Shown here in pieces: positions 23,688 to 31,923 of a DNA stretch of 64,000 nucleotides (positions are counted from its first letter, which is position 1; every line of letters starts with the position of its first letter). The notes under the pieces were generated by a model, which worked only from the letters and a program-made list of their open reading frames with translations, did no database searches and was not told where the DNA came from. Source of the DNA: CAIKMD01 sp963729935 (GTDB lineage Bacteria; Pseudomonadota; Alphaproteobacteria; ATCC43930; CGMCC-115725). The position numbers and the translations under genes are program-made. Where the stretch lies: positions 48,966 to 112,965 of the forward strand of contig CAVSPW010000007.1 of assembly GCA_963729935.1 (NCBI GenBank). The letters run 5' to 3'.

Positions 23688-24500
23688 ATGACCGAAGTAA
23701 CGCCGCTCATGGCGGGCAAAAAAGGCCTCATTATGGGCGTTGCCAATGAACGCTCGATCGCCTGGGCCATCGCCCGGGCGGTTCACGCCCAGGGCGCCGA
23801 GCTCGCTTTCACCTATCAAGGGGACGCCTTCGGCAAGCGCGTGAAGCCGCTCGCCGAAACCGTGGGCAGTGATCTCGTGCTCGATTGCGACGTCGCCGAC
23901 GAGGCAAGTCTGGCAAGCGTCTTCGCCGCGCTCGGCGAACGCTGGGGCAAGCTCGATTTCCTCGTCCACGCCATCGCCTTCTCCGACCCGAGCGAGCTGA
24001 AAGGCAAATACGTCGAGACCAGCCGCGCGAATTTCCTCAAGAGCATGGAAATCTCCTGCTTCTCCTTCACCGACGCGATGCGCCGTGCCGCACCGCTGAT
24101 GACCGCGGGCGGCAGCGCCGTGACGCTCAGCTATCTCGGCGCCGAGCGCGTGACGCCCCATTACAACGTGATGGGCGTGTGCAAGGCCGCGCTCGAAGCC
24201 AGCGTGCGCTATCTCGCGGTCGATCTCGGCGGCCAGAATATCCGGGTCAACGCGATCTCGGCCGGGCCGATCAAGACCTTGGCGGCCTCGGGGATCGGCG
24301 ATTTCCGCTACATTCTCAAATGGAACCAGTACAATTCGCCCTTGAAGCGCAACGTCGCGGTCGAGGATGTCGGCGGCGCCGGCCTCTATCTCTTGAGCGA
24401 TCTGAGCGCGGGCGTCACCGGCGAGGTGCATCACGTCGATTGCGGCTATCACGTCGTCGGCATGAAGGCGGTGGACGCACCCGACATCTCCGTTGTTTAG
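23688..24500 (+). CDS. fabI: Enoyl-[acyl-carrier-protein] reductase (NADH)
   Basis: This 270-residue FabI performs the last reduction of each fatty-acid elongation cycle. It has the divergent SDR nucleotide motif GVANERSIAWAIA (residues 17-29), LVHAIAFSD, and the active-site Tyr149, Tyr159 and Lys166 in SYLGAERVTPHYNVMGVCK. SAGPIKTLAASGI and the C-terminal VDCGYHVVGM are also typical. aroC follows after 8 bp, so the two are very likely cotranscribed, an arrangement common in alphaproteobacteria. The start ATG is behind a TCGCGATGG region without a strong Shine-Dalgarno; an in-frame ATG at residue 8 is less likely. Confidence 0.96.
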   Translation: MTEVTPLMAGKKGLIMGVANERSIAWAIARAVHAQGAELAFTYQGDAFGKRVKPLAETVGSDLVLDCDVADEASLASVFAALGERWGKLDFLVHAIAFSDPSELKGKYVETSRANFLKSMEISCFSFTDAMRRAAPLMTAGGSAVTLSYLGAERVTPHYNVMGVCKAALEASVRYLAVDLGGQNIRVNAISAGPIKTLAASGIGDFRYILKWNQYNSPLKRNVAVEDVGGAGLYLLSDLSAGVTGEVHHVDCGYHVVGMKAVDAPDISVV

Positions 24501-24508
24501 GAACGCCC

Positions 24509-25579
24509 GTGGCAGGCAACAGCTTCGGCACGATCTTCCGCTACACCTCCTGGGGTGAAAGCCACGGGCCGGCGATCGGCTGCGTGGTCGACGGCACGCC
24601 GCCCGGCATCGCGCTCGAGCCCGCCGACATCCAGCTTTTTCTCGACCAGCGCCGTCCCGGCACGTCGCGCTTCACCACGCAGCGGCGCGAGCCCGACCAG
24701 GTCGAGATACTCTCGGGCGTGTTCGAAGGCCGGACCACAGGCACGCCGATCTCGCTCCTCATCAAGAACGAGGATGCGCGCTCGCGCGATTACGAGACCA
24801 TCAAGGACAGCTACCGCCCGGGCCACGCCGATTACACCTATCAGGTCAAATACGGCATTCGCGATTATCGCGGCGGCGGCCGCGCCTCGGCGCGCGAGAC
24901 CGCGATGCGCGTCGCCGCCGGCGCGGTCGCGCGCAAGATCCTCGGCGAGAGCGTGCGCATCCGCGGCGCGCTTATCCAGATGGGTCCGCACAAGATCGAT
25001 CGCGCGAAATGGGATTGGAGCGCGGTCGCCGACAATCCCTTCTGGTGTCCCGACCGGCACACGGCGCAGCTCTGGGAAGGCTTCCTCGACGGCGTGCGCA
25101 AGGCGGGAAATTCCACCGGCGCGGTGATCGAGATCCTGGCCGAGGGCGTGCCGCCGGGCTGGGGCGATCCGATCTATGGCAAGCTCGACGCCGAACTCGC
25201 AGCCGCGATGATGGGGATCAACGCGGTGAAGGCCGTCGAGATCGGTGCCGGCTTCGGCGCGGCCGCGCTTTCGGGCGAGGAGAACGCCGACGAGATGCGA
25301 ATGCGCGACGGCAAGGTCGAGTTCCTGTCCAACAATGCGGGCGGCATCCTCGGCGGGATTTCGACCGGCCAGGACATCGTGCTGCGCTTCGCCGTCAAGC
25401 CCTCGAGCTCGATCCTCATTCCCAGAAAGAGCGTCGACCGGCTCGGCCGCGAGGTCGAGGTCGCGACAAAGGGCCGCCACGACCCATGCGTCGGCATCCG
25501 CGCCGTCCCGGTCGGCGAGGCGATGATGGCGGCGGTGCTGGCCGATCATCTCCTGCGCCACCGCGCGCAATGCGGCTGA
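24509..25579 (+). CDS. aroC: Chorismate synthase
   Basis: This 356-residue protein converts 5-enolpyruvylshikimate 3-phosphate to chorismate using reduced FMN. Family signatures are GTIFRYTSWGESHGPAIGCV near the start, LDQRRPGTSRFTTQRREPDQ, YRPGHADYTYQVKYG, the RGGGRASARETAMR motif, and GRHDPCVGIRAVPVGEAM at the C terminus. It starts with GTG at 24509 (GTG GCA GGC AAC), 8 bp after fabI; the upstream part of the open frame is an out-of-frame reading of fabI. The length matches the family and no key residue is missing. Confidence 0.96.
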   Translation: MAGNSFGTIFRYTSWGESHGPAIGCVVDGTPPGIALEPADIQLFLDQRRPGTSRFTTQRREPDQVEILSGVFEGRTTGTPISLLIKNEDARSRDYETIKDSYRPGHADYTYQVKYGIRDYRGGGRASARETAMRVAAGAVARKILGESVRIRGALIQMGPHKIDRAKWDWSAVADNPFWCPDRHTAQLWEGFLDGVRKAGNSTGAVIEILAEGVPPGWGDPIYGKLDAELAAAMMGINAVKAVEIGAGFGAAALSGEENADEMRMRDGKVEFLSNNAGGILGGISTGQDIVLRFAVKPSSSILIPRKSVDRLGREVEVATKGRHDPCVGIRAVPVGEAMMAAVLADHLLRHRAQCG

Positions 25580-25595
25580 GCGGGGGCTGAGCCCG

Positions 25596-27347
25596 ATGCA
25601 CCGCTTCATCGTCGGATTTTTCGCGGTGATCGGTGTCATCGTCGTCTTGCTCGTCTGCGTCGGCATCGGCCTCGGCCTGTGGCTGCGCAAGGAGCCCGCC
25701 GCGCGCATCGCCGACAACACCGTGCTCACCCTCGATCTGACCGGCGCGCCGCCCGATCAGCCGACGGCGCGCGGCCTCTCGCAACTTCTCTTTCCGAGCG
25801 GCATGTCCTTGGCCGACACGCTCGGCGCCTTGAGCAAGGCGGGCGACGATCCGCGCGTCGAAGGCCTGGTCGCGCGGATCGGCGATGGCGGCATGGGCTT
25901 CGCCGAGATCCAGGAATTGCGCGACGCGATCGCGGCCTTCCGCGCCAAGGGCAAGCGCGCCGTCGCCTATGCCGACACTTTCGGCGAGCTTTCGTCCGGC
26001 ACGCGCAGCTACTACCTCGCGTCGGCCTTCGATGCGATCTGGCTGCAGCCGATGGGGATGGTCGGGCTGGTCGGCCTGCGCGCGGAGATGCCCTACTTCC
26101 GCGGCACGCTCGATATGCTGGGCATCGTGCCCGATTTCGAGCATCGCGAGGAATACAAGGACGCCGCCAATGCGCTGACGGAGACCGCGATGACCGGGCC
26201 CGAGCGCGAGGAGCTGCAAGCGCTGCTGCAATCGATCTACGGGCAAATCATCCAAGGCGTCGCCCTCGACCGCAAGCTCGACGCCAACACGGTGAAGGAC
26301 CTGACCGATCGCGCGCCGCTGCTCACCGGGGACGCGCTCAGGGCGCATTTGATCGACCATATCGGCTATCGCGAGGACGCGCTCGCCTCTTTCGCCGGCG
26401 ACACGCATCGCGTATCGCTCGCGCGCTATTTCGCCGCGGTCGGCGCGCCGCATCGCAGCGGCCCCACCATCGCGCTCATCTACGCGACCGGGCTGATGGC
26501 GCGCGGCGGCGGCGGGGGCAATCCGGTCATCGGCAGCAGCGTCATGTCGGCCGATGAAGTCACGCGCGCCTTCGCCCTCGCGCGCCGGGACAAATCCGTG
26601 CGCGCCATCCTCTTGCGCATCGACAGCCCGGGCGGCTCGGCGGTGGCCGCCGAGACCATCTGGGAAGCGGTCCGGCGCGCGCACGAGGCCGGCAAGCCGG
26701 TCATCGTCAGCATGGGCGACGTCGCCGGATCGGGCGGCTATTACATCGCGGCGCCAGCCGACAAGATCGTCGCCGAGCCCGCGACCCTCACCGGCTCGAT
26801 CGGCGTCGTCGCCGGCAAGCTCGCTTTCGGCGGACTCTTGAAGAAACTCGGCGGCAATTCGGATGCGGTGCAGATCGGCGCCAATGCCGGCATGTTCAGC
26901 CTGTTACAGGATTTCTCGCCGGGCGAGCGCGAGCGACTGGCCGCCGTGCTCGACGATATCTACGCGCTCTTCAAGGAGCGCGTCGCCCAAGGCCGCAAGC
27001 TCGACGCCAACAGCGTCGAGGCGGTCGCCAAGGGCCGGGTCTGGAGCGGCGAGGATGCCAAGGCGCATGGCCTCGTTGATGCGCTGGGCGGATTCGACAC
27101 CGCGCTCGCGCTGGCCAAGGAGGCCGCGGGGCTACCGGCCAATCAGGACGTGACGTTGAAGCTTTATCCCGCGCCAAGGAGCGAGATCGACCGGCTGCTC
27201 GCGCGCCTCTCGGGCGGCGAATTCGGCGGCTCCGACACGCTCCTTCCCGCGAAACTGGCCGGCTTCATGCGCGAGAGCCTGCAGCAGGTGGAATCGATGC
27301 TGGTGCCCGAAGGCGCGCTGACCATGCCGGGTTTCGTGGTCCGCTGA
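25596..27347 (+). CDS. sppA: Signal peptide peptidase SppA, long (67K) form
   Basis: This 583-residue protein has an N-terminal membrane anchor (about residues 4-29) and tandem S49 peptidase domains. The catalytic Lys lies in the first domain (EEYKDAANAL, about K188) and the Ser in the second (VAGSGGYYIA, about S379). This is the split dyad typical of E. coli-type SppA. It degrades cleaved signal peptides at the inner membrane, active site facing the periplasm. It follows aroC by 16 bp on the same strand and is probably in the same operon. Length (583 versus about 618 in E. coli) is normal for alphaproteobacteria. Confidence 0.93.
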   Translation: MHRFIVGFFAVIGVIVVLLVCVGIGLGLWLRKEPAARIADNTVLTLDLTGAPPDQPTARGLSQLLFPSGMSLADTLGALSKAGDDPRVEGLVARIGDGGMGFAEIQELRDAIAAFRAKGKRAVAYADTFGELSSGTRSYYLASAFDAIWLQPMGMVGLVGLRAEMPYFRGTLDMLGIVPDFEHREEYKDAANALTETAMTGPEREELQALLQSIYGQIIQGVALDRKLDANTVKDLTDRAPLLTGDALRAHLIDHIGYREDALASFAGDTHRVSLARYFAAVGAPHRSGPTIALIYATGLMARGGGGGNPVIGSSVMSADEVTRAFALARRDKSVRAILLRIDSPGGSAVAAETIWEAVRRAHEAGKPVIVSMGDVAGSGGYYIAAPADKIVAEPATLTGSIGVVAGKLAFGGLLKKLGGNSDAVQIGANAGMFSLLQDFSPGERERLAAVLDDIYALFKERVAQGRKLDANSVEAVAKGRVWSGEDAKAHGLVDALGGFDTALALAKEAAGLPANQDVTLKLYPAPRSEIDRLLARLSGGEFGGSDTLLPAKLAGFMRESLQQVESMLVPEGALTMPGFVVR

Positions 27348-27479
27348 GAGCGGCGACGCGCCGGCTTCGGCTTGCCGCATCGCGCGATAAGGTGCAGTCT
27401 TGCGGTCGCGCCGATCGTCCGGATCCGCCGGATATCGCGTCCGCTTGGACCGACGCCGACCTGAAAGAGGGACATCGCG

Positions 27480-28427
27480 ATGAGAAAACCCAGCGCTCTG
27501 CCCGGGCTGATCTTCGTCGTCATTTTCGGCATCGGTCTGATCTTCGCTTATTCGACCTTCGCGCTTGCCGATTATGGCGAGAGCCTAGCGATCGCCGTCG
27601 GCTCCGCGCTCGTCGCCTTCATCGTCTCCTATTCCGTCAAGGTCGCGGATCAGTGGGAGCGGGTCGTGGTGCTGCGGCTCGGCCGCTTCCGCTCTCTCGA
27701 AGGGCCGGGCTTGTTCTTCATCATCCCGATCATCGAGACCATCGCCTATTGGATCGACATCCGCGTCATCACCAGCGCGTTCAAGGCGGAAAAGACCCTG
27801 ACCAAGGACACGGTCCCGGTCGACGTCGATGCCGTGCTGTTCTGGAAGGTCGTCGACCCGAAGAAAGCGGCGCTCGACGTCGCCGATTACGGCAGCGCCA
27901 TCAATTGGGCCGCGCAGACCGCGTTGCGCGACGTGATCGGCAAGACCATGCTCTCGGACATGCTCGAAGGACGGGAAAAGATCAGCACCGAGTTGCAGCG
28001 GATCATCGACGTGCGGACCGAGCCCTGGGGCATCAACGTCATCTCGGTCGAGGTCAAGGACGTGTTGATCCCTTCGGCGCTGGAAGACGCGATGTCGATG
28101 CAGGCGCAGGCCGAGCGCGAAAGACAGGCGCGCGTCATCCTCGGCGATTCCGAACGCCAGGTGGCCGAGAAATTCGTGGCGGCGGCGGAGATCTACGCCA
28201 ATAATTCGGCCGCGTTCCACCTGCGCGCCATGAACATGCTCTATGAGGGCTTGAAGGCGAACGCGTCGATCGTCATCGTGCCGAGCACCGCCGTCGAGAC
28301 CATGCAGCTCGGCAATCTCGCCGGCTTGACCGCGCTCGCCAAGGAAACGATCGCGGAACGCGGCCGCACGCCCGCCTCTTCCGCGACACCGGGGCCGTGG
28401 TCAGGCCCCGCGCCCGGATCATCCTGA
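27480..28427 (+). CDS. Slipin (stomatin-like SPFH/Band 7 protein)
   Basis: This 315-residue protein has two hydrophobic segments at the N terminus (about 8-28 and 36-52), followed directly by a Band 7/SPFH domain. Motifs include VADQWERVVVLRLGRFRSLE, PGLFFIIPIIETIAYWIDIR and LRDVIGKTMLSDMLEGREKI. A charged helical segment (AMSMQAQAERERQARVILGD) and a Pro/Ser-rich tail complete it. Slipins oligomerise on membranes and organise lipid microdomains; hopanoid-rich membranes are often linked to such proteins. Bacterial slipins are often paired with an NfeD protein, but none is adjacent here. GAGGG lies before the ATG. Confidence 0.9.
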   Translation: MRKPSALPGLIFVVIFGIGLIFAYSTFALADYGESLAIAVGSALVAFIVSYSVKVADQWERVVVLRLGRFRSLEGPGLFFIIPIIETIAYWIDIRVITSAFKAEKTLTKDTVPVDVDAVLFWKVVDPKKAALDVADYGSAINWAAQTALRDVIGKTMLSDMLEGREKISTELQRIIDVRTEPWGINVISVEVKDVLIPSALEDAMSMQAQAERERQARVILGDSERQVAEKFVAAAEIYANNSAAFHLRAMNMLYEGLKANASIVIVPSTAVETMQLGNLAGLTALAKETIAERGRTPASSATPGPWSGPAPGSS

Positions 28428-28506
28428 CCGGACCGCCGCGCGGCCGTCCTTCGCCGGGGTGATCCCGAGTTCCATCTCGTAACACAGCTTTGCAGGAATT
28501 CGCGTC

Positions 28507-29769
28507 ATGAACGTCTGGTCGGTCGCCGCGCTCGGCATCGGCTCGATGGTCGGAGCCGGCATTTTCGCGCTGCTCGGACAAGCCGCTTTGGTCGCCGGCG
28601 CGGAGACCTATCTGGCGTTTTGCATCGGCGGCGTCATCGCCCTGCTCTCGGGTTATTCCTTCGCCAGCCTCGCCACGCGTTATCCGAAGGCCGGCGGCAT
28701 CACCGAATATTTCGACGAAGGATTCGGGATCGGTCCGCTCGCCGGCACCTTGTCGCTGATCTACCTCCTGACGCTCATCGGCTCGGTCGCGATGGTGGCC
28801 AAGGCATTCGGCGCCTATGCCGCGCCGCTTTGCTTCGGCGCTTCCCATCTCCTTATCGTCGACGGCTTCGCTTCGGCGAGCGTCGTCGCCTTCTTCCTGC
28901 TCAACCTCAGCCGATCGAGACTGGTCGGGCGGGCCGAGCTTCTGCTCGTGGCGTTCAAGCTGCTCGTCCTCGCGGCACTCGTGATCGCCGGCGCGAGCGC
29001 GGTTTCGGATCATGGCGGCGCCGGGCACATGCGCCCGAGCCTTTCCGGCCTGATCGCCAGCGTCGGGCTGACCTTCTTTGCCTATGCCGGCTACGGCGTC
29101 ATGACGAATGCCGCCGAGAGCGTGGCGGCGCCGAGGCGGACGATTCCGGCGGCGATCTATCTCGGCATCGGCGTGGTGATCGTGCTTTACGTCTCGCTGG
29201 CGATCGTCGTGCTGCATGGCGTCGCGCCGGCAGAATTGGCGGCGAACGCCGACACCGTGGTGGCGCAGGCCGCCCGGCCGCTCCTGGGAAATGCGGGCTT
29301 TATTGCCGTCTCGCTCGCCGCATTGGCCGCGACCGCATCATCGATCAACGCCACGATCTTCAGCGCGATGCGCGTCGCGAAATCGCTGGGCGAAGCCGGG
29401 CAATTGCCGCCGGCCTTCGCGCGCACCGTCTGGCGATCCGCAACGCCGGGTGATTTGCTGGGAGTCGCCCTCATCCTCGTCATGACGAATTTCATGAATT
29501 TGAACGGGCTCGCCAATTTGTCCGGCGTGATCTTCCTCGTCGTTTACCTCGCGGTGCATTTGGCCAATTGGCGCTTGGTTGCTCAAACGGGCGCGTCGCG
29601 CCTCGTCATTGCGCTGGGCATCCTGTCGATGGGCGTCGTTCTGATCGCTTTCCTCGGGAGCATCGCCCGCTCGCAGCCCTGGCTGCTCGGATTGGCCGCC
29701 CTCTTCATCGGCGGCAGCGCGCTCGTGCAAACCCGCGCGGCTCAGCGGATGCGCACGGGCCAGCCCTGA
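28507..29769 (+). CDS. APC-family amino-acid permease
   Basis: This 420-residue inner-membrane protein has about 12 hydrophobic segments. The first contains the substrate-backbone-binding motif GIGSMVGAGIFALLGQA (about residues 11-27), then YLAFCIGGVIALLSGYSFASL and AGYGVMTNAAESVAAPRRTI, which are typical of the amino acid-polyamine-organocation superfamily. Length is slightly short for the family (usually 430-500) but both ends are complete. Substrate not determinable. It follows the slipin by 79 bp and is convergent with the methyltransferase gene. Confidence 0.88.
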   Translation: MNVWSVAALGIGSMVGAGIFALLGQAALVAGAETYLAFCIGGVIALLSGYSFASLATRYPKAGGITEYFDEGFGIGPLAGTLSLIYLLTLIGSVAMVAKAFGAYAAPLCFGASHLLIVDGFASASVVAFFLLNLSRSRLVGRAELLLVAFKLLVLAALVIAGASAVSDHGGAGHMRPSLSGLIASVGLTFFAYAGYGVMTNAAESVAAPRRTIPAAIYLGIGVVIVLYVSLAIVVLHGVAPAELAANADTVVAQAARPLLGNAGFIAVSLAALAATASSINATIFSAMRVAKSLGEAGQLPPAFARTVWRSATPGDLLGVALILVMTNFMNLNGLANLSGVIFLVVYLAVHLANWRLVAQTGASRLVIALGILSMGVVLIAFLGSIARSQPWLLGLAALFIGGSALVQTRAAQRMRTGQP

Positions 29770-29849
29770 CGATCTGCTTCTTGCCGGGTTCGTGACACCA
29801 TGCCGAGCGCGATCGCGCCGTCATAGTGCCCTTGGCGGCCTCGGCGCGG

Positions 29850-31118
29850 TCAACGCCGCTCGAAGAGGGCGACGAGTTCGAGATTGGCCGACCAGATGAA
29901 GGCATCGAAGGGCCTGATCTCGACCAAGCCGTAGCCGCCATCGACCAGGAGACGCGCGTCGCGCGCGAAGCTCGCCGGATTGCACGAGACCGCAATGAGG
30001 CGCGGGACCGGGCTCGCCGCCAGCGCCGCGCATTGATCGCGCGCGCCCGCATAGGGCGGATCGAAGACGACCGCATCGAAGCGCGCGAGTTCCTCGCCGG
30101 CGAGCGGCCGGGCAGCGAGGTCGCGGCGCTCGGCGGAAACCAGCCCCGAAAGCCCGGCGCGCGACGCGGCGCGGACGAGCGCCGCCGCGGCTGCGGCAGA
30201 GCCCTCGACCGCATGCAACCTGGCGACGCGCGTGAGGGCAAAGGTGAAGGTGCCGATGCCGGCATAGAGGTCCGCGATGTTGCGCGCATCGCCCGCCATC
30301 GCGACGACCGTCTCGCCGAGCGCGGTCTCGGCCTCGAGGCTCGGCTGCAGAAACGCATCCGACGGCAGATCGACCGCGACACCGCCGAGCGTGACGCGGG
30401 GCTGGCGCCGGCGCGCGACCGGAATCGTATCGCCATCAAGCCGCCAGGAAAGCTGCGCCAGATCCTCGGCCTCGGCGAAACCCGCCATCGCCTCGAGGCG
30501 GCGCAGATCCGGCTCTTGCGCGAGGTCGAGCACGAGGTCGATGCCGGTCTCGGTCACGGTGGCGCTCGCGGCGCCCTTGGCGCCCGGCTCGAACAGAAGA
30601 AGCGAGAGACGCCGCAGCGGCTCGACGAGCGCGAAAAGCCTCGGGTGCAGCACCGCGCATTCGCGCAGATCGACGAGGCGATGGCTCTGGCGCGCGTGAA
30701 AGCCGATGCGCCCGCGCGCCATGTGGAAGCGCGCGCGGCGCCGCGTTCCGGTCTCGAGCCGCGTCAACGGCCGAATAGAGTCAGCGATCAACCCCTGATG
30801 CGCGAGCGCGGCTTCGAGCCAGGACATCTTGGCGGCGGCGTAGGCGCTTTCATCGAGATGTTGCAGCGCGCAGCCGCCGCATTGGCCGAAATGGGTGCAG
30901 ACCGGCGCCGCGCGCGCACCCTGTGTGATAACGGTGTCGAGGTCGGCCGTGATGCCGTCGCCGCGGCGCTTGCCCAGCCTCGCGCGTACCACATCGCCCG
31001 GCGCGGTGAAGGGGAGATAGACCGGCTCGCCCCGCCACTGCGCGATGCCGTCGCCGCGCGCGCCGACGCGCTCGACCGTCAAGACGACCTCTCCGCCCGC
31101 GGGCTCAGCGGCTGGCAT
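29850..31118 (-). CDS. TrmA/RlmD-family RNA (uracil-C5) methyltransferase
   Basis: This 422-residue protein has a TRAM domain at the N terminus (EVVLTVERVGARGDGIAQ). A 4Fe-4S cluster Cys set follows in CTHFGQCGGCALQHL (C74, C80, C83) with a fourth Cys in LRECAVLHP. The Rossmann methyltransferase domain has NIADLYAGIGTFTFAL, FDPPYAG and the catalytic Cys in AVSCNPASFARD. The family methylates uracil C5 in rRNA or tRNA using S-adenosylmethionine. Start chosen at MPAAEPAGGE (31118), overlapping tlyA by 14 bp. Together with tlyA it makes a two-gene RNA-methylation unit downstream of dxs. Confidence 0.88.
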   Translation of the reverse strand: MPAAEPAGGEVVLTVERVGARGDGIAQWRGEPVYLPFTAPGDVVRARLGKRRGDGITADLDTVITQGARAAPVCTHFGQCGGCALQHLDESAYAAAKMSWLEAALAHQGLIADSIRPLTRLETGTRRRARFHMARGRIGFHARQSHRLVDLRECAVLHPRLFALVEPLRRLSLLLFEPGAKGAASATVTETGIDLVLDLAQEPDLRRLEAMAGFAEAEDLAQLSWRLDGDTIPVARRRQPRVTLGGVAVDLPSDAFLQPSLEAETALGETVVAMAGDARNIADLYAGIGTFTFALTRVARLHAVEGSAAAAAALVRAASRAGLSGLVSAERRDLAARPLAGEELARFDAVVFDPPYAGARDQCAALAASPVPRLIAVSCNPASFARDARLLVDGGYGLVEIRPFDAFIWSANLELVALFERR

Positions 31119-31923
31119 GGATGAGGAATTCGACATTGCCTTCGGGGCCGGTGATCGGGCTTTCGGCGATGCCTTCGATTTTCCAGCCCGAATCACTGAG
31201 CCATTGCGCGATGCGGTCGCAGACCGCGCGATGGAGCGCCGGGTCGCGCACCACGCCGCGCTTGCCCACATTCTCGGGCCCGACTTCGAATTGCGGCTTG
31301 ATCAGCGCGACGAGCCTTGCATGGGGCTTCGCCAGTGCGAGCGCCGCCGGCAACACGGTCTGCAAGCCGATGAAGCTCGCATCGCAGACCACGAGATCGG
31401 GCGGCTCGGGGATTTCCTTCGGCGTGAGATGGCGCGCATTCACGCGTTCGAGCACGACGACGCGCGAATCCTGCCTGAGCTTCCAGGCGAGCTGGCCATG
31501 GCCGACATCGACCGCATAGACAAGCGCGGCGCCGCGCGTCAGCAGCACATCGGTGAAGCCGCCGGTCGAGGCGCCGACATCGAGCACGACCGCGCCCGAA
31601 ACGTCGATTCGGAAATGGTCGAGCGCATGGGCGAGCTTGATCCCGCCGCGCGAGACCCAGGGATGATCGCGCCCGCGCAACTCGAGCGCGATGTCCTCGG
31701 CGACGGATGTCCCGGCCTTGTCGAGCTTGCGATCGCCGCTCCACACCGCGCCGGCGAGGATGAGCGCTTGCGCCTTGGCGCGCGTCTCGGCAAGCCCGCG
31801 CTCGACCAGGAGGGTGTCGAGACGCTTCTTGGCCTTATTAAGCGCGATGTCAGGCCCGGACCGAGCGCTCGGCCCGGACCCGGCCCAAGGCCGTGAGCGC
31901 GGTCTGCGTGATGTGGCGGGCAT
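31105..31923 (-). CDS. tlyA: TlyA-family 2'-O-methyltransferase / haemolysin-like protein
   Basis: The core has an S4 RNA-binding domain (RLDTLLVERGLAETRAKAQA) and an FtsJ-type methyltransferase domain with VVLDVGASTGGFTDVLL and KPQFEVG. TlyA proteins methylate ribose 2'-OH of 16S and 23S rRNA. The only standard start codon in frame is ATG at 31923, giving 272 residues with a 28-residue Arg/Pro/Ser-rich leader that overlaps the end of dxs by 74 bp. Homologues usually begin just before KKRLDTLL, where no ATG, GTG or TTG exists. The true start is therefore uncertain. A dxs-tlyA order is common in alphaproteobacteria. Confidence 0.85.
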   Translation of the reverse strand: MPATSRRPRSRPWAGSGPSARSGPDIALNKAKKRLDTLLVERGLAETRAKAQALILAGAVWSGDRKLDKAGTSVAEDIALELRGRDHPWVSRGGIKLAHALDHFRIDVSGAVVLDVGASTGGFTDVLLTRGAALVYAVDVGHGQLAWKLRQDSRVVVLERVNARHLTPKEIPEPPDLVVCDASFIGLQTVLPAALALAKPHARLVALIKPQFEVGPENVGKRGVVRDPALHRAVCDRIAQWLSDSGWKIEGIAESPITGPEGNVEFLIHASR

